The notes beneath the pieces were generated by a model. The model had not been told where the DNA came from and ran no database searches. It saw only the letters and a program-made list of their open reading frames with translations. From assembly GCF_014196255.1 (NCBI RefSeq), contig NZ_JACIDH010000008.1, positions 1 to 64,000 on the forward strand: DNA of 64,000 nucleotides, read 5' to 3'. This DNA comes from Sphingomonas pseudosanguinis (lineage in GTDB: Bacteria; Pseudomonadota; Alphaproteobacteria; Sphingomonadales; Sphingomonadaceae). The translations under genes and the position numbers were made by a program. Shown here one piece after another: positions 45,684 through 56,973 of this stretch. How positions within the stretch are numbered: the first letter of the stretch is position 1; every line of letters starts with the position of its first letter.

Positions 45684-46030
45684 GCCACCCGACCACCGCC
45701 TATAAGGTGCTGACCGCCGATCAGATGGCGGTGTTGGAGCATGAGGGCGTCTTCACGGGCGCCCCGGTGGATCTGGCCGATGGCTATATCCACCTGTCCA
45801 CCGCCGCGCAGCTGACGGAGACGGTCGACAAGCACTTCGCCGGACAGAGCGACCTGCACATCGCGGCGGTCGATCTGGAGGCGATGGGCGAGGCGGCGAA
45901 GTGGGAGGAGAGCCGGGGCGGCCAGCTCTTCCCGCATCTCTATGCCGATCTGCCGCTGACGGCGGTGATCGCCTATGGCCCGATGAAGCGTGACGATGAC
46001 GGGACGGTGCGGCTGCCCATCGCGGGATAG
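45680..46030 (+). CDS. DUF952 domain-containing protein
   Basis: A 116-residue cytosolic protein. DUF952 hallmarks are AYKVLTADQ at the start, [20 protein letters not shown] in the middle and the [19 protein letters not shown] end. The family adopts an ADP-ribosyltransferase-like fold but has no proven activity. GTG start overlaps the gyrA stop, so its expression is probably tied to gyrA. Confidence 0.88.
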   Translation: MSHPTTAYKVLTADQMAVLEHEGVFTGAPVDLADGYIHLSTAAQLTETVDKHFAGQSDLHIAAVDLEAMGEAAKWEESRGGQLFPHLYADLPLTAVIAYGPMKRDDDGTVRLPIAG

Positions 46031-46064
46031 GTCGCAAAACTTCTGTCGTCACTGAAACGTCATA

Positions 46065-46104
46065 AATCCCTAACGCCGCATTTACGGTTGCGGCGTTAGG
46101 GATT
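46065..46104 (+). promoter_or_regulatory. Perfect 16-bp hairpin covering the ribosome-binding site
   Basis: AATCCCTAACGCCGCA pairs with TGCGGCGTTAGGGATT across an 8-base loop without mismatch. The 3' arm contains TTAGGGA, the only Shine-Dalgarno-like sequence before the ATG at 46109, 6 bases from the codon. In RNA the hairpin would hide this site. It may instead, or also, end the gyrA-DUF952 transcript, though no T run follows. Confidence 0.6.
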
Positions 46105-46108
46105 GGTT

Positions 46109-47395
46109 ATGAAACCGCCCCACTTCTCCACATGGTCCGCCCCCGGCGGCGGCGATCCGGTGATCGACCATGCGGCGTCGTTGACCGAGGCGGTCGGCCT
46201 GTTCCGGCACTATCCCGACATGCGCCTCCTGCCCGTGCTCGATGCCGAGCGGCGGCCGATCGGTGCGATCCTGGAACGCGATGTGAAGGGATTGCTCTAC
46301 AACCCCTTTGGCCATGCGCTGCTGCAAAATCCCGATTTCGGGGCCAGCCTGACATCCTATGTCCGCGCGCATCCCTGTTGCGAGGTCACGGCCAGCGTCG
46401 CCGAGCGGCTCGCGCTCCATGCCGACTGGGGGGCGCCCGACGCGCTGATTCTGACCGAAAACGGTGTATTTGCCGGCACGCTCGACGCCGCCACCATCGC
46501 GCGGCAGGCCGCCGATGCGCAGACCGCCCTGGCGCGCGAACGGATGGTGCGAGCCCGCCAGATCGACAGCGCGGCGCGCGGCTTCATGGCCGACATCGCG
46601 ATATTATGCGACACGCTGGGCCATGCGAGCGGCGATATGGGCCGGGTCGCCGGCGACCTTGCGCGCTACGCCGGGCAGACTCAGGACGGCGCGGCACGGA
46701 TGACCGAAGCGGTGGCGCAAAGCCGGTCGGCATTGGGCGACACCGCCACGCGCGGACGCGGCCTCGCCAGCGCTTTCGCCACGATCACCCGCGACATGGA
46801 CGAAGCGCGCGAGATACGTGGCAGAGTCAGCGACCGTATCGCCAGGGCCAGCCGCCGCACCGCCGCGCTGGCCGACAGCGCCACCGCGATCGACGCGTTG
46901 CTCGCGCTGATCGAGACGGTGTCGGCGCGCACCAACCTGCTCGCGCTGAACGCCGCGATCGAGGCCGCCCGCGCCGGTGACGCCGGACGCGGCTTCGCCG
47001 TCGTCGCGCATGAGGTGAAGGCGCTCGCCAGCCAGACCCGCGACGCTGCGCAGGACGCCGCCCGCAACATCGCCGAGGTCAAGGCGAACCTCCACGCGCT
47101 CGTCACCGAACAGGGCCAGCTGGGCGAGGCCGTCTCCGCGATCGGCGCCATCTCGCAGTCGATCGACGTCGCGGTCGCGGCCCAAGCAGTCGCAACCACC
47201 GCCATCGCCACCAATGTCGAACAGTCGGTGACGGCGGCGCATCAGATCGGCCGGCAGGTGGCACAGATCGAGCGCGACGCGACCCGGATCGACCGCGATG
47301 CCGGATCGCTCGACACGCTGTCACAGGCGCTCGGCGACACGATCGAGTCCCTGCGCGAACGGACCGCGCGCTTCGTCGAACTGGTCGCCCTCTGA
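46109..47395 (+). CDS. Soluble methyl-accepting chemotaxis-type protein with CBS-like sensor
   Basis: A 428-residue protein without membrane helices. The first 130 or so residues look like a CBS pair ([40 protein letters not shown]). The rest is a long coiled coil with the receptor hairpin tip [20 protein letters not shown] and [15 protein letters not shown]. It would bind a CheA/CheW-like partner in the cytoplasm. No chemotaxis genes are in the window. Start at 46109; a TTG at 46103 is possible. Confidence 0.83.
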   Translation: MKPPHFSTWSAPGGGDPVIDHAASLTEAVGLFRHYPDMRLLPVLDAERRPIGAILERDVKGLLYNPFGHALLQNPDFGASLTSYVRAHPCCEVTASVAERLALHADWGAPDALILTENGVFAGTLDAATIARQAADAQTALARERMVRARQIDSAARGFMADIAILCDTLGHASGDMGRVAGDLARYAGQTQDGAARMTEAVAQSRSALGDTATRGRGLASAFATITRDMDEAREIRGRVSDRIARASRRTAALADSATAIDALLALIETVSARTNLLALNAAIEAARAGDAGRGFAVVAHEVKALASQTRDAAQDAARNIAEVKANLHALVTEQGQLGEAVSAIGAISQSIDVAVAAQAVATTAIATNVEQSVTAAHQIGRQVAQIERDATRIDRDAGSLDTLSQALGDTIESLRERTARFVELVAL

Positions 47396-47399
47396 CCTG

Positions 47400-47834
47400 T
47401 CAGACGTAGAGATCGACCACGTCCACCCCCTGCCCCACCGCTTCCAACAACAAGGTGCGGTGGCAATGACAGGGATCGCGCTCATAGCAGAGCAGCGCGC
47501 TGGGCTTCTCACCCGCCAGATCGAGCATCCGCGCGGCCGCCGCCTGCGCCTCGGGCAAGGCAAGTTGGTCATCATAGACCTCGCGCAGCGTGCCGACATC
47601 GCCCTTCTTCGCGGCATCACGCCCGCGCTTGGGCGTGCCGAGATCCTTGAGATGAACATAGTCGATCCCGACCTCCTTCAACGCGGCGGCCAGCGGCGAT
47701 TTGGAAAAACCGGGCCGCCGTGACAGCGGCAGCGCGCGGACATCGATCAGCCGCGCGACCCCGGCCGTTTTCAGCGTCGCGAGAAAGCCGTCGACGGTCG
47801 CGCCTTCGTAACCGATGGTGAAGATGGTCGTCAT
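47400..47834 (-). CDS. DUF488 domain-containing protein
   Basis: A 144-residue protein. Diagnostic are IFTIGYEGATVDGFLATLK, LIDVRALPLSRRPGFSKSPL and LLCYERDPCHCHRTLLLE, the last with clustered Cys/His that may bind metal. DUF488 proteins are common and their activity is unproven. It is convergent with the chemoreceptor gene, only 4 bases apart, and divergent from trmFO. Confidence 0.9.
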   Translation of the reverse strand: MTTIFTIGYEGATVDGFLATLKTAGVARLIDVRALPLSRRPGFSKSPLAAALKEVGIDYVHLKDLGTPKRGRDAAKKGDVGTLREVYDDQLALPEAQAAAARMLDLAGEKPSALLCYERDPCHCHRTLLLEAVGQGVDVVDLYV

Positions 47835-47908
47835 ATCACCGACTTGGGGAGCCGTGCCTCACGCGCCAAGTCCTTCCAACCGGGGCCGTCCGGGTTTAAG
47901 GCGTCGCG

Positions 47909-49303
47909 ATGACCTATGACATTCATGTGATCGGCGGCGGGCTGGCGGGCTCGGAAGCCGCGTGGCAGCTCGCCGAGGCGGGGCTGAAGGTGCGCCTGTC
48001 CGAAATGCGCGGCGGCGCGGACACCACGCCCGCCCATCATGGCGGCGACTTGGCGGAGCTCGTCTGCTCCAACTCCTTTCGTTCGGACGACGCGACCTCC
48101 AACGCAGTCGGGTTGCTGCATCAGGAAATGCGCGCGCTCGGCTCGATCATCATGGCCAAGGGTGACACCCATGCCGTGCCCGCCGGGTCCGCGCTGGCGG
48201 TCGACCGCGACGGCTTTTCGGGCGGGGTGACGGCGGCGCTGGCGGCGCATCGCAACATCACCATCGTCCGCGAGCGGATCGACGCGCTACCCGACGGGCC
48301 TGCGATCATCGCCACCGGCCCGCTGACCGCTCCAAGCTTGGCGGGTGGCATCGGCGAGGCGACCGGCGCCGAAGCGCTGGCCTTTTTCGACGCGATCGCG
48401 CCGATCGTCCACCGCGAGTCGATCGACATGGATGTCGCCTGGTTCCAGAGCCGCTGGAACAAGGGCACGGGCAAAGACTACATCAACTGCCCGATGGACA
48501 AGGAGCAATATTACGCCTTCCATCAGGCGCTGCTTGACGGCGAGAAGACCGAATTTCGCGAGTGGGAAAAGGACACGCCTTATTTCGACGGCTGTATGCC
48601 CGTCGAGGTGATGGCCGAGCGCGGAGTTGAGACGCTGCGTTTCGGCCCGATGAAGGGCGTTGGGCTTGACGACCCGCGCACCGGACGCTGGCCCTATGCC
48701 GTCGTCCAGCTGCGGCAGGACAATGCGGCGGGGACGCTGTGGAACATCGTCGGCTTCCAGACCAAGCTGAAATATGCCGAGCAAATCCGCATCTTCCGCA
48801 CCATTCCCGGGCTGGAAAAGGCCGAGTTCGCGCGGCTCGGTGGTCTGCACCGCAACACCTTCATCCGCTCGCCCGAGTTGCTCGACGCGACGCTGCGGCT
48901 GAAGTCGCGGCCGAACCTGCGCTTCGCGGGCCAGATCACGGGGTGCGAGGGCTATATCGAAAGCGCCGCCATCGGCCTGCTCGCCGGGCGTTTCGCCGCC
49001 GCCGAGCTGACGGGGAAGGCCATCGCGCCGCCGCCGGTCGAGACGGCTTTGGGTGCGCTGCTGGGGCACATCACGGGCCTGGCCGAGGCCGAGACCTATC
49101 AGCCGATGAACGTCAATTTCGGCCTGTTCCCGCCCATCCCCGGCCGGACCAAGAAGGCCGACCGCAAGCGGATGTACACCGACCGTGCGCGCGAAGCGCT
49201 GCCTGGCTGGCTCAACTCTCTTCCGCCGGGGCCGCCTCCGGTGCCTCAGCCGGTGCCGTTCGTGCCGGAGGACAGTTCGCCCGCGCAGCCGGTCGACGCT
49301 TGA
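47909..49303 (+). CDS. trmFO: tRNA (uracil-54-C5) methyltransferase, folate/FAD-dependent
   Basis: A 464-residue flavoenzyme that makes ribothymidine at tRNA position 54 using methylenetetrahydrofolate. FAD motif [19 protein letters not shown], then [40 protein letters not shown] and [18 protein letters not shown] match the family. A Pro-rich tail of about 25 residues follows the conserved end and overlaps the convergent EF-hand gene. Confidence 0.96.
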   Translation: MTYDIHVIGGGLAGSEAAWQLAEAGLKVRLSEMRGGADTTPAHHGGDLAELVCSNSFRSDDATSNAVGLLHQEMRALGSIIMAKGDTHAVPAGSALAVDRDGFSGGVTAALAAHRNITIVRERIDALPDGPAIIATGPLTAPSLAGGIGEATGAEALAFFDAIAPIVHRESIDMDVAWFQSRWNKGTGKDYINCPMDKEQYYAFHQALLDGEKTEFREWEKDTPYFDGCMPVEVMAERGVETLRFGPMKGVGLDDPRTGRWPYAVVQLRQDNAAGTLWNIVGFQTKLKYAEQIRIFRTIPGLEKAEFARLGGLHRNTFIRSPELLDATLRLKSRPNLRFAGQITGCEGYIESAAIGLLAGRFAAAELTGKAIAPPPVETALGALLGHITGLAEAETYQPMNVNFGLFPPIPGRTKKADRKRMYTDRAREALPGWLNSLPPGPPPVPQPVPFVPEDSSPAQPVDA

Positions 49304-49703
49304 CGGCGGTGGTGGCGAACTCGGCCGCGTTCATCGTACCCGACTTGTCCCGGTCGGCGGTGGCGAATTTGGTCGTGGCCTTGATCGCCCATTCGTCGAA
49401 CGACAGCTTGCCATCGCCGTCGCGGTCGAGCTTGGCGTAAGCCTTATGCCGCGCGGCGAGATACTCCTCGCGCGTGATCGTGCCGTCGCGGTCCTTGTCA
49501 TAGCGGTCGAAGCGCTTCTGCTCGCGGGTACGGGCGGAGGCTTCGGGGAGTGCCGTGTCGTCATCTGCGGCTTGCTGGGCAGTTGTCGTCGCGGCACTCG
49601 CGGCGGGCAGCGGGGACGGTGTGTCGGGGCGACTGCCCCAGAGAAACAACCCTGCCCCCACCAGCGCGAGCGTGCCCAACCCACCGGCCAGATAGCGCCA
49701 CAT
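49212..49703 (-). CDS. EF-hand protein with N-terminal membrane anchor
   Basis: A 163-residue protein. One N-terminal helix ([20 protein letters not shown]) anchors or exports it. Three EF-hand loops follow: [12 protein letters not shown] (69-80), [12 protein letters not shown] (93-104) and [12 protein letters not shown] (117-128), then an Ala/Pro/Glu tail. Calcium binding is likely; the role is unknown. Met at 49703 has a GGGGAGACGGGA site; one at 49721 is possible. Its 3' end overlaps trmFO by 92 bases, tail to tail. Confidence 0.82.
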   Translation of the reverse strand: MWRYLAGGLGTLALVGAGLFLWGSRPDTPSPLPAASAATTTAQQAADDDTALPEASARTREQKRFDRYDKDRDGTITREEYLAARHKAYAKLDRDGDGKLSFDEWAIKATTKFATADRDKSGTMNAAEFATTAVKRRPAARANCPPARTAPAEAPEAAPAEES

Positions 49704-49771
49704 CGGTCCCGTCTCCCCCATTCGACGGACCTATGGTTAACCGGGGTTGAGGATGAGCGGCAAGAGGATTC

Positions 49772-49806
49772 CCTTGGCCTTCGACTTCGCTCAGGCTGAA
49801 CGGGGG
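49772..49806 (-). repeat. Repeat A, single copy
   Basis: One minus-oriented copy (CTTCGACTTCGCTCAGGCTG) without a visible inverted partner. It precedes a repeat-C pair in the same gap. Confidence 0.8.
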
Positions 49807-49834
49807 GTCGGTAGGGGCGGCCCTACTCTCGGGC

Positions 49835-49959
49835 GTACCCCGGCGAAGGCTGGGGTCCAGTTTCTATGCTGCTGAAGGCGCGCCGGGGTAGACGAAGACG
49901 CAAACGCCTTTCGCTATAGCGAGGGCATTGCATCTGGACCCCGGCCTTCGCCGGGGTAC
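49835..49959. repeat. Repeat C, inverted pair with 26-base arms
   Basis: Arms at 49835-49860 (GTACCCCGGCGAAGGCTGGG...) and 49934-49959 match as inverted repeats with a single mismatch over 26 bases, around a 73-base centre. It fills the gap between the EF-hand gene and the squalene-synthase-like gene. Confidence 0.85.
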
Positions 49960-49983
49960 GGCTTCACCTGGAAGTGCAGTGGG

Positions 49984-50676
49984 TCAGCGTCCGGTCAGGC
50001 CGTGCCATGCCAGCCTTGCGGCACGTAGCGGATGACCGGGCAAGCGATCCGGATGGCGCAGGCTCTCGCGGGCCAGAACCGCCAGACCGCTTAAACCGCG
50101 AGCCGGCTTCGGCGATTTCGCCGTCAGCACTCCGTCCAATTCCGACAAGGCCGCCCCTGCGATTCGAGCGCGAACGGCATGATCGGAGACATGCTGCGCC
50201 AGATCGGCCCTGGCCCAGGCCGTTCCCAGCGGCGCCATCCCGGCCTGCCCTTGCAGTTGCCCAACGGATGCGAACAACACCCCCCCCCGAGCCTCGGCAT
50301 GGCGCGCGACACGCTCGTCATCCAGCGGCTCGCCATCATCGAGCAGCGCCTCCCACCCCTCGATCATCGGGGCGAGGTCTGCCCCCCGCACACCACCGGG
50401 CAGCACAGACGACGCCAGCCGCTGCAACACCGGATGCGCAGGGGCAGGCTCGCGGTCGAGCTTTTCCAGCGCCTCGAACCACCAGGTCAGCCGCATCTGG
50501 CCGATCATCGGCTCGGTCGTGCTTTGCAGGATCGACGCGAGCTGGTGGTCCAGATCGAGCAGCGCCGCAAACCCGTCCCGCGCCGACGCGGGCGCATAGC
50601 CGACCGCCAGCGCCTGTTCGCGCATCACTGCCTCGATGGCGGGCGGAGGTGTAGGGGCGGCAGGAGCATCGGTCAT
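49984..50676 (-). CDS. Squalene/phytoene synthase family protein, atypical
   Basis: A 230-residue protein with the all-helical prenyl-synthase-like pattern (ALLDLDHQLASILQSTTEPM; GQMRLTWWFEALEKLDREPA). It is shorter than true synthases (about 280-350 residues) and the paired DxxxD substrate-binding motifs are not visible. It most resembles the non-catalytic members related to mitochondrial assembly factor NDUFAF6. No carotenoid or hopanoid genes are nearby. A role as an assembly or accessory factor is inference. Confidence 0.7.
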   Translation of the reverse strand: MTDAPAAPTPPPAIEAVMREQALAVGYAPASARDGFAALLDLDHQLASILQSTTEPMIGQMRLTWWFEALEKLDREPAPAHPVLQRLASSVLPGGVRGADLAPMIEGWEALLDDGEPLDDERVARHAEARGGVLFASVGQLQGQAGMAPLGTAWARADLAQHVSDHAVRARIAGAALSELDGVLTAKSPKPARGLSGLAVLARESLRHPDRLPGHPLRAARLAWHGLTGR

Positions 50677-50706
50677 CCCTTGCCCTTCGCACAGGTGGCG
50701 GCCATG

Positions 50707-50741
50707 AAAAAGGGCCTCCCGGTTTCCCGGAAGGCCCCTTT
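50707..50741 (-). terminator. Intrinsic terminator of pdhAB
   Basis: On the minus strand AAAGGGGCCTTCCGG pairs with CCGGGAGGCCCTTT around a short AAA loop and ends in TTTTT. It starts 24 bases after the pdhB stop. Confidence 0.85.
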
Positions 50742-50765
50742 CAAACCAAAAGCTTACCTCACGGC

Positions 50766-52196
50766 TTAGCCGCGATAGGTCACCTTCTTGACCGCCGCGA
50801 CGACCTTGTTCGCGTCGACCAGCGCCAGCTTTTCGAGGTTGGCGGCATAAGGCAGCGGCACGTCCTCGTTGGTCACGCGCAGCACCGGCGCGTCGAGGTC
50901 GTCGAACCCTTCCTCCATCACGACGGCCGTGATTTCCGACGCGATCGAGCAGGTGGGCCAGCCTTCCTCGACCACGACCAGGCGGTTGGTCTTGGCGAGC
51001 GACTTGAGCACCGTCTTGGTGTCGAGCGGACGCAGCGTGCGCAGGTCGATGACCTCCGCATCGATGCCCTCGGCGGCCAGCTTCTCGGCGGCTTCGAGCG
51101 CAACGCCCACGCCGATCGAGTAGGAGACCAGCGTCACGTCCTTGCCCTCGCGCATGATCCGCGCCTTGCCGATCGGCAGGACGAAATCGTCGAGCTTGGG
51201 CACGTCGAACGAACGGCCGTACATCAGCTCGTTCTCGAGGAACACGACCGGATCTTCCGAGCGGATCGCGGCCTTCAGCAGGCCCTTGGCATCGGCCGCG
51301 TCATAGGGCGCGATCACGATCAGGCCGGGGACGCTGGCGTACCAGGGGCCGTAATTCTGCGAGTGCTGTGCACCGACGCGGCTGGCGGCGCCGTTGGGAC
51401 CACGGAACACGATCGGGCAACGCATCTGGCCGCCGGACATATAGTTGGTCTTGGCGGCCGAGTTGATGATGTGGTCGATCGCCTGCATGGCGAAGTTGAA
51501 CGTCATGAACTCGATGACCGGACGCAGGCCGCCCATGGCGGCACCCGTGCCGACACCGGCAAAGCCATATTCGGTGATCGGCGTGTCGATCACGCGACGG
51601 TCGCCGAACTCGTCCAGCAGGCCCTGCGTGACCTTGTACGCGCCCTGATACTGGGCGACTTCCTCGCCCATCACGAAGACGCGGTCGTCGGCGCGCATTT
51701 CCTCGGCCATCGCATCGCGCAGCGCTTCGCGGACGGTGAGCTTCACCATCTCGGTGCCTTCCGGGATTTCCGGCGAGGCGGGCGCTTCCTGCTCGGCGGC
51801 GGCGACCAGCTTCTGCGTGCCGCTTTCCTGCTCGGCCGCAGCCGCGCCTTCCGGCATCGGCGGGGCGTTATGGTCGGTCGGCTCGTTCTTCGGCGCGGCA
51901 TTGGCCGCATCGCCCGAACGCGAACCCGACGCGGCGGCAGACGCGACGTCTTCGCCCTCTTCGGCGAGCAGCGCGATGGCAGTGCCGACCTTCACATTGT
52001 CGGTGCCCTCGGCGACGATGATCTTGGCGATCACGCCTTCATCGACAGCTTCGAATTCCATCGTCGCCTTGTCGGTCTCGATCTCGGCCATGATGTCGCC
52101 GGACTTGACCGTATCGCCTTCCTTCACGAGCCACTTGGCGAGCGTGCCCTCTTCCATCGTCGGCGAAAGGGCCGGCATCTTGATCTCGATCGCCAT
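50766..52196 (-). CDS. pdhB: Pyruvate dehydrogenase E1 beta subunit with lipoyl domain
   Basis: A 476-residue subunit. The N-terminal lipoyl domain (residues 1-80) has the lipoyl Lys43 in ETDKATMEF; an Ala/Glu-rich linker (about 80-145) leads to the E1-beta transketolase-like domains ([40 protein letters not shown]). With PdhA it decarboxylates pyruvate to feed acetyl-CoA formation. Carrying a lipoyl domain on E1-beta is a known alphaproteobacterial trait. Its ATG follows the pdhA stop by one base. Confidence 0.96.
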   Translation of the reverse strand: MAIEIKMPALSPTMEEGTLAKWLVKEGDTVKSGDIMAEIETDKATMEFEAVDEGVIAKIIVAEGTDNVKVGTAIALLAEEGEDVASAAASGSRSGDAANAAPKNEPTDHNAPPMPEGAAAAEQESGTQKLVAAAEQEAPASPEIPEGTEMVKLTVREALRDAMAEEMRADDRVFVMGEEVAQYQGAYKVTQGLLDEFGDRRVIDTPITEYGFAGVGTGAAMGGLRPVIEFMTFNFAMQAIDHIINSAAKTNYMSGGQMRCPIVFRGPNGAASRVGAQHSQNYGPWYASVPGLIVIAPYDAADAKGLLKAAIRSEDPVVFLENELMYGRSFDVPKLDDFVLPIGKARIMREGKDVTLVSYSIGVGVALEAAEKLAAEGIDAEVIDLRTLRPLDTKTVLKSLAKTNRLVVVEEGWPTCSIASEITAVVMEEGFDDLDAPVLRVTNEDVPLPYAANLEKLALVDANKVVAAVKKVTYRG

Positions 52197-52197
52197 C

Positions 52198-53241
52198 TTA
52201 GTAACGCTCCACCAGCACTTCAGTGTAGAGTTCAGCCACATCGGGCTCGGGGGTCTGCTCGGCGAAGTCGGCCGCCTCGTTGACCGTCTTGCGGATGTCC
52301 TGCTCCAGGCCCTTCAGATCGGCCTCGGTGACGCCCTGCTCTTCGAGCAGCCGCTTCACATGGTCGATCGGATCGGACTTGTCGCGCACGCCCTGCACTT
52401 CCTCGCGGCTGCGATACTTGGCGGGGTCGGACATGGAGTGACCGCGATAGCGATAGGTCTTCATCTCCAGGATGACCGGACCCTTGCCCGCGCGGACCCA
52501 GGCCAGCGCCTCTTCGGCCGCGCCACGGCACGCCAGCACGTCCATGCCGTCGACCTGGATGCCGGGGATGCGGAAGCTCTCGCCGCGGCGATACAGCTGG
52601 TCCTCGGACGAGGCGCGGTTGACCGCAGTGCCCATGGCGTACTGGTTGTTCTCGATCACGAAGATGATCGGAAGCTTCCACAGCTCGGCCATGTTGAAGC
52701 TCTCGTACACCTGGCCCTGATTGGCCGCACCGTCGCCGAAATAGGCGAGGCAGACGCCGCCGTCATTGCTGTACTTGTGCCCGAACGCCAGGCCGGTGCC
52801 CAGCGACACCTGCGCGCCCACGATGCCGTGGCCGCCGTAGAATTTATGCTCGGTCGAGAACATGTGCATCGACCCGCCCTTGCCCTTGGAGATGCCGGCG
52901 GCACGCCCCGTGAGCTCGGCCATGATGACCTTGGGATCGATGCCATAGGCCAACATATGGCCATGGTCGCGATAGCCGGTGATGACCGAATCCTTGTCGC
53001 CGTCGAGCGCCGACTGCAGACCCACCGCCACGGCTTCCTGGCCGATATACAGGTGGCAGAAACCGCCGATCAGGCCGAGGCCGTAGAGCTGGCCCGCCTT
53101 CTCTTCGAAGCGGCGGATCAGGAGCATCTGCTTGTAGAAATCCAGCAACTGTTCCTTGGTAGCCTGGAACGGTTGCGGTTCGGCGGGACGCTCCCGATTG
53201 GGAATGGGGGGCTCGCTGGTACGGCTTGGAGCTTTTGCCAC
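52198..53241 (-). CDS. pdhA: Pyruvate dehydrogenase E1 alpha subunit
   Basis: A 347-residue thiamine-diphosphate subunit. The TPP motif runs from [20 protein letters not shown] to [36 protein letters not shown] and [15 protein letters not shown] are typical of the active site and loop regions. A GTG at 53241 is chosen because AAAGGTG lies 9 bases before it; another GTG at 53253 is possible. First gene of the pdhAB operon. Confidence 0.95.
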   Translation of the reverse strand: MAKAPSRTSEPPIPNRERPAEPQPFQATKEQLLDFYKQMLLIRRFEEKAGQLYGLGLIGGFCHLYIGQEAVAVGLQSALDGDKDSVITGYRDHGHMLAYGIDPKVIMAELTGRAAGISKGKGGSMHMFSTEHKFYGGHGIVGAQVSLGTGLAFGHKYSNDGGVCLAYFGDGAANQGQVYESFNMAELWKLPIIFVIENNQYAMGTAVNRASSEDQLYRRGESFRIPGIQVDGMDVLACRGAAEEALAWVRAGKGPVILEMKTYRYRGHSMSDPAKYRSREEVQGVRDKSDPIDHVKRLLEEQGVTEADLKGLEQDIRKTVNEAADFAEQTPEPDVAELYTEVLVERY

Positions 53242-53412
53242 AGTCGGGAACACCTTTGTTTCCGTTAGGGAAGGATCGACGCCTATTGGCGCGGTTCTGC
53301 GCGAAACTCAATTCCCCGTTACAAAACATCACGGGACAGCTGGATTTTGCCGGGTGATAGCTCAGCCTCGGTTGCCTTGCTGTCAAGCCGGAGCCTACAA
53401 CGCACGCCGACC

Positions 53413-54761
53413 ATGGATAGACCCCTGCACCCTTTCCGCATCGCCAATTTCCGCAGTTACTGGCTGTCCCGTTTCAGCGGCACGATCGCGGTATCGGCGA
53501 TGTCGATCGTCATCGGGTGGCAGGTCTATAATCTGGCGCGCGAGACGATGGACGTGCGTCAGGCCGCCTTCATGCTGGGCATGATCGGCTTCGCGCAGTT
53601 CGTGCCGCTGTTCCTGCTGACCCCGATCACCGGCCTGGTCGCAGACAGCGTCGACCGGCGCTGGATCGTGCGGGCGACGACGACGCTGCTCGTGCTGACC
53701 GCCGCCAGCCTGTGGCTTCTGACCTGGTCGGGGCATCTGACGCTGGGCGCGCTGTTCACCGCCGCCGTCGCCTTCGGCATCGCGCGCGCCTTTTCGGGTC
53801 CGGCCTATTCGGCGCTCGCGCCCAATTTGGTGCCGCGCGAAAGTCTGCCCACCGCGATCGCGGTTAGCTCGATCGCGTGGCAGGTCGGCACGATCGCGGG
53901 GCCCAGCGTCGGCGGGCTGCTCTACGCGGTCCATCCCGAATTCGCCTACGGCGTCGCGACCTTGTTGTTCGCGGTCGCGCTGTTCTGCATCTTCCTGATC
54001 GGCCCGGTTCCGCAGCCGCCGGCGCAGACCGATCGCCGGCCGCTGACCCGGATCATCGAGGGGTTCAGCTATGTCCGGCGCAACCGGCTGGTCCAGGCGG
54101 CGATCACGCTCGACCTGTTCGCGGTGCTGCTGGCGGGCGCCACCTCGCTGCTGCCGGTCTATGCCCGCGACATCCTGCATGTCGGGTCGCAGGGGCTGGG
54201 GCTGCTGGCCGCCGGCATGGGCATCGGTGCGGCGACCACCGCCATCTGGTTCTCAGTCCGGCCGATGAAGTCGAATGTCGGGGTGAAGATGCTCGTCGCC
54301 GTGGTCGTCTTCGGCCTCGCCATCCTGACCTTCGGCATCGCCAGCCACATCACCGGCGCGCTGGGACTGGATACCGGCACCGTCCGGCTGGGTGGGGCCA
54401 GCCTCTTCGTCCATCCGGCCTTCCTGCTCAGCCTCGTCGCGCTGATCGTGGCGGGCGGTGCGGACATGGTGTCGGTCTATGTCCGCCAGTCGCTGATCCA
54501 GCTCCACACCCCCGATGTCATGCGCGGGCGGGTGAGCGCGGTGTCGCAGCTGACCATCTCCGCCTCGAACGAGCTGGGCGAGTTCGAGAGCGGCGTGATG
54601 GCCTCGATCCTCGGTCCGGTCGGCGCCGTCGTGTTCGGCGGGGTGGGCGCGATCGGCGTTACCCTGCTCTGGTCGCGGCTGTTTCCGGAACTCCGGCGCG
54701 CGCGAACCTTTGATCCGCCTGAAATCCTCAGCACCGAACCAACCCACGGAGAAGCCAAGCC

Positions 54762-54765
<4 letters not shown>
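53413..54765 (+). CDS. MFS transporter
   Basis: A 450-residue permease with 12 predicted helices, closest in style to the EntS/MFS_3 exporter group ([20 protein letters not shown] as the loop 2-3 motif; [20 protein letters not shown]). The C-terminal end is polar. It is divergent from pdhA and its stop overlaps cysK by ATGA, so it belongs to the cysK operon. The substrate is unknown; export of a cysteine-related metabolite is only a guess from context. Confidence 0.88.
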
Positions 54766-55678
<913 letters not shown>

Positions 55679-55682
<4 letters not shown>

Positions 55683-56968
55683 GCACGCCAGATCGGCCGC
55701 GCGGCGGCATCCGCGCGGCCTTGTTCGTCATCGCCGGTACGGCCAGCGCCGTACCGGCTTTGCTCGTGGCGAACGCCCCCGCCATCCCGCATCAGGCCCG
55801 TGCCCGGCCGCAAGGTCCGGCGCGGGCGGGTCGCGTCGTGCCCCCGGCCGAAGTGCCGGCGGTGGAGCCGGTCGCCTTTGTCGACATGACCCCCGACGAA
55901 GCACGGGTCTATAACGCCAGCGTCCCCTTTTCGAACGATCCCAATCCGGCGGCGCGTCCCTTCGTCTTTCGCGGTACGGCGGAGGACAAGGCGCGGGCGC
56001 TCGACTGTCTGGCGGCGGGCGTGCTCTACGAGGCGGGCGACGATGCCAAGGGCGAACAGGCGGTGGCGCAGGTCGTGCTCAACCGGCTGCGCCATCCCGC
56101 CTTTCCCAAGACGGTGTGTGGCGTGGTGTTCGAGGGGCAGGAGCGCAGCACCGGCTGCCAGTTCACCTTCAGCTGCGATGGCGCGCTGACCAAGTGGCAG
56201 CCGCCCGAAGCCGCCTGGACCCGCGCCCGCGACATCGCCGGCATGGCGCTGAACGGCAAGGTGTTCCGTGCCGTGGGCCATGCGACCCATTATCACACCG
56301 ACTGGGTCGTGCCCTATTGGCAGGCGAGCCTCGACAAAGTGGCGGCGGTCGGCAGCCATTTGTTCTTCCGCTGGTCGGGATGGTGGGGAACGCCGCCCGC
56401 GTTCAACCGACATCTGGTGCCGGGCGAGCCGGTCATCGCGTCGCTGGCACCCTTCTCGCCCGCGCACCGGGCCGGGGTGGACGGCACCGCCGAGGCGGGC
56501 GCCGCGCTGGCCGAGGGGGCGGCTGCCACCGGCGCGGCCACACCGCTGGCGAATGAACCCGATACCTTCCTGGTGTCGCTGCCCGGCGGTCTGGCGGCGG
56601 AGGGATTCCCGGCATACGCGCTCAAGCTGTGCGGCGACCGGGCGCATTGCACCGTCATGGCCTGGCGCGAAACCGCCGCCACGCCGCAGGCGGTGCCGCT
56701 GACGCCGCTTCAGATGGAGACGATGGCGTTCAGCTATTATCGCGACACCGGGATCGGCATCGAGCGGACCCTGTGGAACTGCACCGTCTATACCGCGATG
56801 AAAGGGCCGCGTTGCATGAAACGGCAGAGCCTGACGGCGATGCCCATCACGCCGAGCCAGACATTGCAGGCCGGCGCGCCGGCACCCGCCCCTACCCCCG
56901 CGCCCGGTGAACTGCCCGGCGTCCGTCGCGCCAGCGCCGCACCGGCGGAGGCGCAGCCCCGCCCTTGA
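55679..56968 (+). CDS. SleB-like cell wall hydrolase
   Basis: A 429-residue exported protein. After a short basic N-terminus and hydrophobic segment ([20 protein letters not shown]), residues about 100-250 form the Hydrolase_2/SleB domain ([20 protein letters not shown] with the catalytic-type Glu; [25 protein letters not shown]). The C-terminal 180 residues are Ala/Pro-rich and not recognised. It is predicted to cut peptidoglycan glycan strands. GTG start overlaps the cysK stop. Confidence 0.88.
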
Positions 56969-56973
56969 CCTGC

